Positions 7,173 to 15,157 of a stretch of DNA of 64,000 nucleotides are shown one piece after another. This DNA comes from Swaminathania salitolerans (GTDB taxonomy: Bacteria; Pseudomonadota; Alphaproteobacteria; Acetobacterales; Acetobacteraceae), in assembly GCF_025994315.1 (NCBI RefSeq), contig NZ_BAQE01000001.1. One strand, given 5' to 3'. Every line of letters begins with the position of its first letter. The first letter of the stretch is position 1. The notes beneath the pieces were generated by a model. That model had not been told where the DNA came from, ran no database searches, and was given only the letters and a program-made list of their open reading frames with translations. Position numbers and translations under genes: made by a program.

Positions 7173-8777
7173 GTGTCGTCAGCCCTGCTCGAAAAATGCC
7201 TCGGAGCCCTGCCTTCCCGCTATCCAGGCCCGGGAGGCGCGGCAGCCGTCATCCACCGGGGAGAAGTCGTCGCCAGCCGGAGCTGGGGGTTTGCCAATGC
7301 GGAAATGCGCCTGCGCTTCACGCCCCGCACGCAGTTCCGCATGTGCTCGATCACGAAGCAGTTCACCTGTCTTCTGCTCGACCAGTGGCTTTCGGACCAT
7401 GGTGAGGATCGAACCCGGCTGGACGCGGCAATCTCGGCCCGTCTGCCGCGCCTCGAGGAAGCACCGCCCGGCATCATGGATCTGGCCCATAACCAGTCCG
7501 GACTGAGAGATTACTGGGCCATTGCCATGCTGCATGGCGCTCCGACGGAGTCGATCTTCGGCCCCTGCGAGGCGAAGCGCCTCATTTCCGGCACCCGGCA
7601 TCTGCATTTCCGGCCGGGCACGAGCTATTCCTACGTCAATCAGAACTTCCGACTCATCTCCGATATCCTGGAGGAAGAGACGGGCCGGAGCTTCGCGGAA
7701 TTGCTGAGCACCCGGATTTTCGGGCGTTGCGGGATGGATCATGCCTTTCTCGCAGCCAACACCGCGGCTCTGCCCGATGGAACACAGGGTTACGAAGGAA
7801 ACGAGGCCTCCGGCTATCGCCCCGCCGAAAACGCCATTCTCTGGACCGGAGATGCCGGGCTGGGCGCCAGCCTCGAGGACATGATCGCCTGGGAACGCGC
7901 GATCGACGCCCAGCGCGACGACCCGGACGGTTTCTACAACCGGCTGAGCCGTGACGTGACCTTTTCCGACGGCACGCCTGCCCGATACGGATTCGGCCTG
8001 CAACGGGGACATCTGCACGGTCGCGCCATGACCGGGCATGGCGGTGCCTTGCGCGGATGGCGAAGCCACAGGCTGCATCTGGCGCAGGAGCGTCTTTCGG
8101 TCGTGGTGATGTTCAATCACATGTCCGACGCCCATCTCGCGGCAGCCGAACTCGCTGCGGCCGCACTCGATCTCGCGTCGCCCTCCCCTGCGCCTTCCGG
8201 CGGCAGGGGCGCTTTTTCCGGGGCCTTTCTCGACGAGGAAACGGGGCTTTCGGCAAGCATCGCCCCCAGCCGCACCCCCGACGGGTGCGAGGATGGACGT
8301 CTTGCCCTGAGATATGCCTGGCCGCCGGAAACGCTCGATGACTGGGATGCCGCGCATGCAGGACGGCATGGCACGCGCCTTGCTCTGCAGGGTTCCGACG
8401 TTCGCATGATCCGCCCGCAGGAAAACCGGACGATCAGCCTGAGACGCCTCATGCCGCCATCCGGGCGAACCGATCTCGACGGCCTCTATTTCTGCGAGGA
8501 GCTCGACACCGGGATTACGATCGCTGTCACGAGCGGCACGCCTTATGGCGCAGCCTCGGGAGCGCTCGGTGCGGGCCGTATGGAACGACTTCTTCCTCTT
8601 GGGGAAGATGTCTGGCTGATGCCCTGCCTCAGAGCGCTCGACCACAGTCCTCCGGGATACTGGACGCTGGTCTTCCACCGGGCTCCCGATGGCAGGGTCG
8701 AGGCCCTGACCGTCGGCTGCTGGCTGGCGCGCGCACTCCGCTACCGACGCATGACCGCCCACGCCGCCCCGGCATGA
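7173..8777 (+). CDS. dap: D-aminopeptidase, penicillin-recognising serine hydrolase
   Basis: A 534-residue enzyme of the SxxK (beta-lactamase/DD-peptidase) superfamily that releases N-terminal D-amino acids from peptides. The N-terminal catalytic domain has the nucleophile motif SITK (about residue 58, in MCSITKQFTC), the Y-x-N motif YVN near 152, and H-G-G near 288 (TGHGGALRGW). These positions match the Ochrobactrum D-aminopeptidase layout, and the extra C-terminal beta-barrel domains explain the length. The start is the GTG at 7173 with GGGAGA 9 nt upstream. No signal peptide is seen, so it is probably cytoplasmic. It is monocistronic. Confidence 0.85.
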   Translation: MSSALLEKCLGALPSRYPGPGGAAAVIHRGEVVASRSWGFANAEMRLRFTPRTQFRMCSITKQFTCLLLDQWLSDHGEDRTRLDAAISARLPRLEEAPPGIMDLAHNQSGLRDYWAIAMLHGAPTESIFGPCEAKRLISGTRHLHFRPGTSYSYVNQNFRLISDILEEETGRSFAELLSTRIFGRCGMDHAFLAANTAALPDGTQGYEGNEASGYRPAENAILWTGDAGLGASLEDMIAWERAIDAQRDDPDGFYNRLSRDVTFSDGTPARYGFGLQRGHLHGRAMTGHGGALRGWRSHRLHLAQERLSVVVMFNHMSDAHLAAAELAAAALDLASPSPAPSGGRGAFSGAFLDEETGLSASIAPSRTPDGCEDGRLALRYAWPPETLDDWDAAHAGRHGTRLALQGSDVRMIRPQENRTISLRRLMPPSGRTDLDGLYFCEELDTGITIAVTSGTPYGAASGALGAGRMERLLPLGEDVWLMPCLRALDHSPPGYWTLVFHRAPDGRVEALTVGCWLARALRYRRMTAHAAPA

Positions 8778-9066
8778 GGCCGGATCGGTGCGGGCAGGAT
8801 CGTGCAGGATCGGGCAGGCCCATGCGAGCGAGCGACGAAACGCTCCCGGACCGGGCTGGACGGCATCGCGCTCCCCGGGGCACCGGATCCGGATAACGGG
8901 ACACACTCCGCCTGTCTCACCCGGCATGGCGTGACCCGCATTTGACGAACAGGGGGCATTCACCGCATCATATTGCCGCAGCCGGTCTCACCCTGCCCCG
9001 TTCTCCGGGTGCGGGGCCGTTGCCGTTGCTCCATCCCTTCCCTCTCCAACCGGGCTTCTCATCGCC

Positions 9067-10323
9067 ATGATTTCCGCTCTGATGCCAACGTTCAAACGGG
9101 TCGACCTTGCTTTCGAGCACGGTCAGGGTGCTTGCTTGTATACGGCAGACGGACGACGATTTCTGGATTTCGGGGCAGGCATTGCCGTCTCGTCCCTCGG
9201 CCACGGCCATCCGGGACTGGTGAAGGCCATTGCGGAGCAGGCCGCCCGGGTGATGCATGTCTCCAATCTCTACCGGATTCCGCAAGCCGAACGCCTTGCC
9301 GAACGGCTTGTGGCCCATTCCTTTGCCGATAGCGTGTTCTTCAGCAATTCCGGCGCGGAAGCCAATGAAGGCATGGTCAAGATGATCCGCAAGGCGCAGG
9401 CGCAGCGCGGCCACGCGGAACGCACCCGGATCATCTGTTGCACCGGGGCCTTTCATGGCAGGACGCTGGCCATGATCGCCGCGACCGGCAACCCGGCCTA
9501 TCTCGAGGGCTTCGGTACTCCGGTGGACGGCTTCGATCACGTCCCGTTCAACAACATGAATGCCCTCAGAGCTGCCATCACACCCGAGACGGCGGGTATC
9601 ATGGTCGAGCCGATCCAGGGAGAGACCGGCATACGTCAGGCCGATCCGCAGTTCATGACGGGGCTGAGACAGGTCTGCGACGAGTTCGGCCTCCTGCTCG
9701 GCTTCGACGAGGTCCAGACCGGCATGGGACGCACCGGCAAGCTCTTCGCCCATGAATGGTACGATGTCACCCCGGACATCATCTCGGTCGCCAAGGGTAT
9801 CGCCGGAGGATTCCCCATGGGCGCCATTCTCGCCTCGGAGGAGGTCGCCTCGCACATGACGGCCGGCTCTCATGGCACGACCTTCGGTGGCAATCCTCTG
9901 GCCTGCGCCGCCGCCAATGCCGTTCTGGACGAAATTCTCGCTCCGGGATTTCTGGATGCTGTGGAAGAGACCGGGGCATTTCTGGGCGAGGCACTCGCAG
10001 CCCTCGTACGGACTCATCCGGCAATTTTCGAACTCGCCCGTGGGCGAGGCCTGATGTGGGGGCTGAAATGCCGCCTCCCGGTTGCCCGGATACAGGAAAT
10101 GGCAACCCGATCGGGACTGCTGAGCGTGACGGCAGGCGATAACGTCCTGCGGCTCCTGCCGCCACTGATCGTCGGCAAGGATGAATGCCGCGAGGCGGTC
10201 GCCATACTCGGGACGGTCGCCGGTACGCTCGAGTCCGAAACCGGCAAATCCTGTGCCGGATCCGAGGCCCGGACAGACGGGAAACAGGGGCCGATCCAGA
10301 GCCACGAGGAGATCCAGGCGTGA
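9067..10323 (+). CDS. argD: Acetylornithine aminotransferase
   Basis: A 418-residue class III PLP-dependent aminotransferase that makes N-acetylornithine in arginine synthesis; many ArgD proteins also serve lysine synthesis as succinyl-diaminopimelate aminotransferase. The PLP lysine is K243 in SVAKGIAGGFPMG. GFDEVQTGMGRTGK is the conserved acidic PLP-ring segment, and SNSGAEANEGMVK and GAFHGRTLA bind the cofactor phosphate. The 289-nt upstream gap (8778-9066) holds short GGCAGGATCG-type repeats near 8798 and a weak TTGACG at about 8943, but no convincing promoter. The last bases overlap argF (GTGA). Confidence 0.95.
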   Translation: MISALMPTFKRVDLAFEHGQGACLYTADGRRFLDFGAGIAVSSLGHGHPGLVKAIAEQAARVMHVSNLYRIPQAERLAERLVAHSFADSVFFSNSGAEANEGMVKMIRKAQAQRGHAERTRIICCTGAFHGRTLAMIAATGNPAYLEGFGTPVDGFDHVPFNNMNALRAAITPETAGIMVEPIQGETGIRQADPQFMTGLRQVCDEFGLLLGFDEVQTGMGRTGKLFAHEWYDVTPDIISVAKGIAGGFPMGAILASEEVASHMTAGSHGTTFGGNPLACAAANAVLDEILAPGFLDAVEETGAFLGEALAALVRTHPAIFELARGRGLMWGLKCRLPVARIQEMATRSGLLSVTAGDNVLRLLPPLIVGKDECREAVAILGTVAGTLESETGKSCAGSEARTDGKQGPIQSHEEIQA

Positions 10324-11345
10324 CCGCCCAGACATGTAGAAGTTCCGCCGACGGGATCCGTCACTTTCTCGATCTGCGCGATCACGACAGTGCGACGTTG
10401 CGCGCCATTCTGGATGTGGCGCGGTCCGTCAAGGCCATGCAGCACGGGCGTGAACGACCGCTCCATCCTGCGCAGCCGCTCGCCGGGCGGACGCTCGGGC
10501 TGATGCTCTCCAAGCCATCTACCCGGACGCGCCTCTCCTTCGAGATCGGGATGCGTCAGCTCGGGGGAACCGTTTCGGTCCTTTCTCCGGGCGACATGCA
10601 GATCGGACGCGGAGAGAGTCTTGCCGACACGGCAAGGGTCCTTTCCCGCTTCCTCGATGTTCTGGTCGTGCGGACAGGGGATACCGAGATGATCCGGGAG
10701 CTGGTCCGATGGAGCACCATCCCGATCGTCAACGGTCTGACACCGGATTCCCATCCCGTTCAGATTCTTGCCGATATCATGACGTTCGAGGAGCATCGCG
10801 GCGCGGTAGGGGGAACGCACTGGGCCTGGGTCGGCGATGGCAACAACGTTGCGGTTTCCCTGATCGAGGGCGCCGTACGGTTCGGCTTCTCGCTCACGCT
10901 TGCCACACCCCCCTCGATGCAGCCCCGCGAAGAGGTTCTGGAATGGGCCAGACGCGAGGGCGGCGCGATCAGGCTCGTGCACGATCCGGTCGAAGCCGTA
11001 CGCGATGCCCAGTGCATCGTCACCGATACATGGACAAGCATGTCGGATCGGGAATCGGCCGACCGTCTCGCAACGCTCGAACCGTATCGCGTCGATACGC
11101 ACCTCATGCAGAAAGCTGCACCGCAAGCCCTGTTCATGCACTGCCTGCCTGCCCATATCGGTGAGGAAGTCACGCAGGACGTGTTCGAAAGCCCGGCCTC
11201 GGTCGTTTTCGATGAGGCCGAAAACAGACTCCACGCCCAGAAAGGCCTTCTGCTCTGGGTTCTCGGTGGCGTCCGATGGCAGCGCTTCGGCCACGCCTCC
11301 GGCGAGACAGAACCGGCATCCAGCCCAACCGACGAGACCCGATGA
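10320..11345 (+). CDS. argF: Ornithine carbamoyltransferase
   Basis: A 341-residue enzyme that joins carbamoyl phosphate and ornithine to form citrulline. The carbamoyl-phosphate loop STRTR is at about residues 67-71 (SKPSTRTRLSFE), the ornithine-site motif HCLPAH at about 274-279, and DTWTSMSD near 237. The GTG at 10320 overlaps the argD stop; earlier in-frame codons lie inside argD and are not family sequence. The stop overlaps the hslO ATG (ATGA). The argD-argF pair is a compact arginine operon. Confidence 0.95.
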   Translation: MTAQTCRSSADGIRHFLDLRDHDSATLRAILDVARSVKAMQHGRERPLHPAQPLAGRTLGLMLSKPSTRTRLSFEIGMRQLGGTVSVLSPGDMQIGRGESLADTARVLSRFLDVLVVRTGDTEMIRELVRWSTIPIVNGLTPDSHPVQILADIMTFEEHRGAVGGTHWAWVGDGNNVAVSLIEGAVRFGFSLTLATPPSMQPREEVLEWARREGGAIRLVHDPVEAVRDAQCIVTDTWTSMSDRESADRLATLEPYRVDTHLMQKAAPQALFMHCLPAHIGEEVTQDVFESPASVVFDEAENRLHAQKGLLLWVLGGVRWQRFGHASGETEPASSPTDETR

Positions 11346-12316
11346 TCGACACGCCCGCCTTTCTGGACACACATCGCCCCGACTCCGTGCCCGATCTCGT
11401 GGTGCCGCATGGCATCACGCCGTTCCATCTCTCGAACAGCCCGGTACGAGGCCGTCTCGTGCGTCTCGGCCCACTTGCCGATATCATGCTGACCCGTCAT
11501 GACATTGCGGATTCAGGTCGTATTCTTGCAGGTCAGGCCCTGTCACTGGTGGCCGGTCTGAGCGCTGGGCTCAAATTCAAGGGGTCCTTTTCGCTCCAGA
11601 TCAAGGGCGACGGCCCGGTCAGCACACTCGTTGCCGACTGCACCGATACGGGGGAACTGCGCTTCTATCTCCGGATGGAGAACGACGCCGCCCCGCGCGA
11701 CGCAACCGCGCGCGCCCTTCTGGGGGAGGGGTATTTCGCCTTCACGGTCGATCAGGGTGCCCATATGGAGCGTCATCAGGGGATCGTTGCGCTCGAGGGC
11801 GAGACCCTGGCCGATATGGCCACCCATTATTTCGAAACCAGCGAACAGCATCGCTGCGCCGTGCTTCTCTTCTGCGACCGGACGGAGGCGGGTTGGGAGG
11901 CAGGAGCCCTCCTTCTCGAGAAAATCGCGCAGGAAGGGGGGATCGTCCCGAGCCCGGATGCCGGGCCCGGAGAAAAGCACCAGGGTCAGACGGATTCCGG
12001 CGCGGCACAAACGGACGAGGACAGCTGGGAGACGGCATGTGTTCTGGGCCGCACCCTGACATCGTCCGAGTTGTTCGATCGATCGCTCAGCAGCGTCACG
12101 CTGATCGAGCGTCTGTTCGGAACCCAGGGGGTTATCGTCGATCGCGCCCGCGCGGTCAGCCTCGGTTGCCGGTGCAATCGTGCGCGCCTCGCTGGCGTGC
12201 TCTCTTCCTTTCCGGAAGAGGATCTCGATCATATGGCGGAAGAAGGAACCATCACGATGAATTGCGAATTCTGCAATGTCGGTTTCCAGTTCGCCCGAGA
12301 CGATATCGCACGATGA
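11342..12316 (+). CDS. hslO: Hsp33 redox-regulated chaperone
   Basis: A 324-residue holdase chaperone that is switched on by oxidative unfolding. The C-terminal zinc switch is intact: CRC, 29 residues, then CEFC (SLGCRC...MNCEFCNVG), matching the family spacing. The N-terminal domain contains GRILAGQALSLVAGLSAGLKFKG. An acidic low-complexity linker (about 200-225, with PGEKHQGQTDSGAAQTDED) lengthens it relative to E. coli Hsp33. It starts on an ATGA overlap with argF and ends on an ATGA overlap with the next gene, so it is coupled to arginine synthesis genes by translation. Confidence 0.94.
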   Translation: MIDTPAFLDTHRPDSVPDLVVPHGITPFHLSNSPVRGRLVRLGPLADIMLTRHDIADSGRILAGQALSLVAGLSAGLKFKGSFSLQIKGDGPVSTLVADCTDTGELRFYLRMENDAAPRDATARALLGEGYFAFTVDQGAHMERHQGIVALEGETLADMATHYFETSEQHRCAVLLFCDRTEAGWEAGALLLEKIAQEGGIVPSPDAGPGEKHQGQTDSGAAQTDEDSWETACVLGRTLTSSELFDRSLSSVTLIERLFGTQGVIVDRARAVSLGCRCNRARLAGVLSSFPEEDLDHMAEEGTITMNCEFCNVGFQFARDDIAR

Positions 12317-13329
12317 CCCCGGGTGAAGCACTGCTGAATTCCGTCACGATCGACGGCGAACCGGTCTCCGGTCTTTACGACCAGTGGAGCCCGGCCGAAC
12401 ATGTCGTCCTCGCCGATAATGTCCAGTGCCTCACCTTTCACGATCCGCTCTCCGGGCGATCGGCGGTCTGGTATCTCGACGGAAACGCGTGTTACTGCGG
12501 CTCCCATATCGAGGTCGTCCAGCGTCTGCGCCCCGAAGAGATCTGCGATACGGTCGCGCCCTGGTTCGACGACCTCGCCCGTCATGCTCTGGTTTCGAGC
12601 CCGACTCCCCTTCCCGACATTCCCCCCATGCCGCTCTTTCTCGCCGTCCAGCTCGCTGCGGCATGGGCGGTCCGGAACCTCGCCGATGTCCGTCTCATCC
12701 AGAGCGCGCTGCTCGGAAAGGACCGCTCCGCAGATCGCCCCGAGGATCTGCCGATCGCCCCGCGTCAGCTTCGTCGTCTGCTCGGAACCCGCATAGCGCC
12801 GGAGACGCTTGTCGTTCTCTCTCCGTTTACGGACCGTCCGTTGCGATCCCAGATTTCTTTCTCTGTGGATCACCAGATCATCCATCGCTTCTGCGATCCG
12901 GAAACCGATACCGTTTTCTACCTCGTCTGGTGGGAAAAGCAGCTCGATCAATCGCCGAGCCTCTATTTTCCGGAGAGCCGGCTTATCGTCAGCGATATCG
13001 ACCTCGCAGGAATGATCCCGCCCCGTATTCTCGGCTGGTATATGAGCACGCCGGATCATGTCTCCCTGATCGCAGAGGCGCGGGAGTTCGAGGCGCAGGA
13101 TTTCGGTCTCGGAAGCGCGTCGTCGCTCCTCGCATCCCCCGAAAATACCGTATCGCCTCCGACGACCCCCGAGGATGTCTCGACAGCGGACATGATTTCG
13201 GAATCCTGGGCCTTCCTGCATCGTACACAGGACGAACCGTCCGAGTCTCCCGCGGCGGAGGATCCGACCAGAACAAGACCATCGGGGTCTCTTCTCGGAC
13301 GCCTGCGCTCTCTTGTAAGAAAGAAATAA
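12313..13329 (+). CDS. Conserved-looking protein of unknown function
   Basis: A 338-residue soluble protein that I do not recognise. It opens with MTPGEALLNSVTIDGEPVSG and has a beta-rich first half containing YLDGNACYCGSH, a hydrophobic helix (MPLFLAVQLAAAWAVRNL), and a beta segment around FYLVWWEKQLDQ. The last 80 residues are a disordered Ser/Pro/Thr linker ending in a basic patch (GRLRSLVRKK). The ATG at 12313 overlaps the hslO stop. Its tight coupling to hslO suggests a conserved cassette, but no role can be inferred. Confidence 0.7.
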   Translation: MTPGEALLNSVTIDGEPVSGLYDQWSPAEHVVLADNVQCLTFHDPLSGRSAVWYLDGNACYCGSHIEVVQRLRPEEICDTVAPWFDDLARHALVSSPTPLPDIPPMPLFLAVQLAAAWAVRNLADVRLIQSALLGKDRSADRPEDLPIAPRQLRRLLGTRIAPETLVVLSPFTDRPLRSQISFSVDHQIIHRFCDPETDTVFYLVWWEKQLDQSPSLYFPESRLIVSDIDLAGMIPPRILGWYMSTPDHVSLIAEAREFEAQDFGLGSASSLLASPENTVSPPTTPEDVSTADMISESWAFLHRTQDEPSESPAAEDPTRTRPSGSLLGRLRSLVRKK

Positions 13330-13358
13330 TCAACCCTCACCAGCCACAGGAGCCAGTC

Positions 13359-14234
13359 ATGTCGGCGAAATCACCCGGGGTCACGTCCTTTCTGCGTTTC
13401 GGTTCCGTCTGCCTGATGCTCGGTGTCATGGCCCCGGCTCTCATTGCCTGCGGGGACAGCGAACCCCAGAGCTTCGCACCGCTCGATTACGCCTATCTCA
13501 GCAAGATCCATCTGAATGTGGCTCATATGGAGATCGTCGATGCGGCGCCTCCGGGAAGCACGGCGGGAGATATCTCGGGCAAGGCGCCCACTTCCCCCCA
13601 GCAAGCGCTCGAGAGGATGGCGCGGGAGAGGCTCATTCCCAGCGGTACGGAAGGCAACGGAACCTTCACCATCACCAAGGCGAGCATCCTTCATGCGCCG
13701 GGCGGCACCCTTCTCGGCGAACTCGAGGCTCATATCGACCTTTCCGCTCCTGCGGGCGGGCGGGCCGGCTTTGCTCAGGCGCGGATCACGAGAAGCCTCA
13801 ATCCCGGAAACAAGAACCCCGAATCTCCCTCGGTCCTGTACGATCTCACCGCCCAGATGATGCAGGACATGAATGTCGAGCTCGAGTTCCAGATCAAGAA
13901 ATCCCTCCGTGACTGGCTCGTCGATGCCAGCGGCGTTCCGATCGCAGGCACGATCCAGCAGCAGGATATCGGCCCGAATGCGCCGCTGGCCGCCGCGCCC
14001 GTCGCGAGTCCTGCAACCGGATCCGCAGCCAGCCCCGTAACCGGAGAGAACGCTCCGTTCGCAAACGGTGCGTCCTCGAACGGTACACCCTCGCACGTCA
14101 CGCCCGCATCTTCGGCACCGACGCAACCCGATGCGATCTTCCCTCTTGGCGACCCTGGCGATGAAGGTGTCAGCCAACCCTCAGCGCGCTCACCGCAACC
14201 CGGTGTTCTTACTCTCCCCGCCAGTCATTCCTGA
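13359..14234 (+). CDS. Lipoprotein of unknown function
   Basis: A 291-residue predicted lipoprotein with lipobox LIAC (C31). The mature domain (about 32-200) contains SKIHLNVAHMEIVD and long helices QQALERMARERLIPSG and TAQMMQDMNVELEFQIKKSLRDWL. The C-terminal 90 residues are low-complexity Pro/Ala/Ser. The start is set by CAGGAG at 13347-13352, 6 nt before the ATG. It lies 29 nt after the preceding gene and is probably the last gene of the argD-argF-hslO unit. Its function is unknown. Confidence 0.72.
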   Translation: MSAKSPGVTSFLRFGSVCLMLGVMAPALIACGDSEPQSFAPLDYAYLSKIHLNVAHMEIVDAAPPGSTAGDISGKAPTSPQQALERMARERLIPSGTEGNGTFTITKASILHAPGGTLLGELEAHIDLSAPAGGRAGFAQARITRSLNPGNKNPESPSVLYDLTAQMMQDMNVELEFQIKKSLRDWLVDASGVPIAGTIQQQDIGPNAPLAAAPVASPATGSAASPVTGENAPFANGASSNGTPSHVTPASSAPTQPDAIFPLGDPGDEGVSQPSARSPQPGVLTLPASHS

Positions 14235-14235
14235 T

Positions 14236-14270
14236 AGCGGGCCTGATAGCGGGCCTGATACCGAACCCGA
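14236..14270 (+). repeat. Short direct repeats after the lipoprotein gene
   Basis: Imperfect copies of GATAGCGGGCCT / GATACCGAACCC follow one another directly after the stop codon at 14234. It is a minor local repeat of no known role, immediately upstream of the hairpin at 14298. Confidence 0.5.
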
Positions 14271-14297
14271 TACCGGGCGCATTCCGGTCTCGATGCG

Positions 14298-14338
14298 CCG
14301 GTCCGCATGCCAGCCGAGCCGGGACTGGCATGGACCGG
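14298..14338 (+). terminator. Hairpin downstream of argD-hslO unit
   Basis: Arms 14298-14313 (CCGGTCC, GC bulge, ATGCCAG) and 14325-14338 pair over 14 bp with a 2-nt bulge and an 11-nt loop. A TTTTT run lies 15 nt beyond (about 14353). It probably ends the upstream transcript; the distance to the T-run is longer than classic. Confidence 0.45.
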
Positions 14339-14400
14339 AACCCGGATGACTGCTTTTTCGTTGTTCAATCACGAGAAAGAGAGGTATCTGGGCAAAATGA

Positions 14401-14420
14401 GTAACGACGCTCAACGTTAC
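14401..14420 (+). promoter_or_regulatory. Inverted repeat in the dehydrogenase leader
   Basis: A perfect repeat GTAACG (14401-14406), 8-nt spacer, CGTTAC (14415-14420). It ends just before the GGGAG ribosome-binding site (14424-14428) and the TTG start at 14435. It may be an operator half-site pair or a leader hairpin limiting initiation. Confidence 0.4.
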
Positions 14421-14434
14421 GCAGGGAGAATACG

Positions 14435-15130
14435 TTGACTGCGTCTTCATCTTCACGCCGCCGCTTCGTCCGCAACGCGGCCGGTACCACAGCGCTCGCC
14501 CTCATCCCGTATCAGGGTCGGCCGGCTCATGCCGGAACTTCCGAAGCGGCCGTTCCGTTCGAGCCTGTCTTTTTCACACCTGCCGAGCTCGAATTCCTGT
14601 CGGCAGCCTGCGAACGTATCTTTCCGCAGGACGATCTCGGACCGGGAGCCGTCGCGCTCGGCGTGCCCTTCTTCATCGATCGCCAGATGGATACGCCCTA
14701 CGGAAAAGGCGAACTCTGGTATCTCTCTGGACCGTTCCACGAAGGACCGCCCCAGCTCGGCTACCAGCTTCCTTTCGCCCCCCGCGATCTGTATCGCAAG
14801 GGGATTGCCGCCGCAGATGCCTATGCCCGCCAGAGACGTGGGAGGAAATTCTCCGGTCTTTCTGCGAACGATCAGATCGATCTGCTCACGGCATTCGAAG
14901 GAGGCGGCGTGCAGTTCCCGGAACTCAATGCCCGTATGTTCTTCGAACAGCTCAGACGCAACACGCTCGAAGGCGTGTTTGCCGATCCGGTCTATGGAGG
15001 CAACCGGGCCATGCAGGGTTGGACGCTTCTCGGCTTTCCGGGCGCACGCGCCGACTTCATGGACTGGGTCGATCAGAACGGCGCTCCCTATCCTTTCGGT
15101 CCAGTCTCTCTGGCACGCCAGCCCCTCTGA
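14435..15130 (+). CDS. Membrane dehydrogenase small subunit (gluconate 2-dehydrogenase subunit 3 family)
   Basis: A 231-residue subunit of a periplasm-facing three-component flavocytochrome dehydrogenase. It carries a Tat signal (SSRRRFVRNAAGTTALALIPY, twin Arg within the first 12 residues), so it probably folds in the cytoplasm and carries the flavoprotein subunit out with it. The mature part contains FTPAELEFLSAACERIFPQDDLGPGA, the hallmark of subunit 3. The start is a TTG at 14435 with GGGAG 6 nt upstream. It is the first gene of a unit with the GMC subunit (27-nt gap) and the cytochrome. The substrate (gluconate, 2-ketogluconate or a polyol) cannot be decided. Confidence 0.88.
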   Translation: MTASSSSRRRFVRNAAGTTALALIPYQGRPAHAGTSEAAVPFEPVFFTPAELEFLSAACERIFPQDDLGPGAVALGVPFFIDRQMDTPYGKGELWYLSGPFHEGPPQLGYQLPFAPRDLYRKGIAAADAYARQRRGRKFSGLSANDQIDLLTAFEGGGVQFPELNARMFFEQLRRNTLEGVFADPVYGGNRAMQGWTLLGFPGARADFMDWVDQNGAPYPFGPVSLARQPL

Positions 15131-15157
15131 AACGACGCGAATACGAGCATCATACCC

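Noticed and set aside
7179..8963. Long minus-strand open frame (594 codons)
   Set aside because: It lies wholly antisense to the D-aminopeptidase gene, whose SITK, YVN and HGG motifs are intact, and has no recognisable domain or ribosome-binding site.
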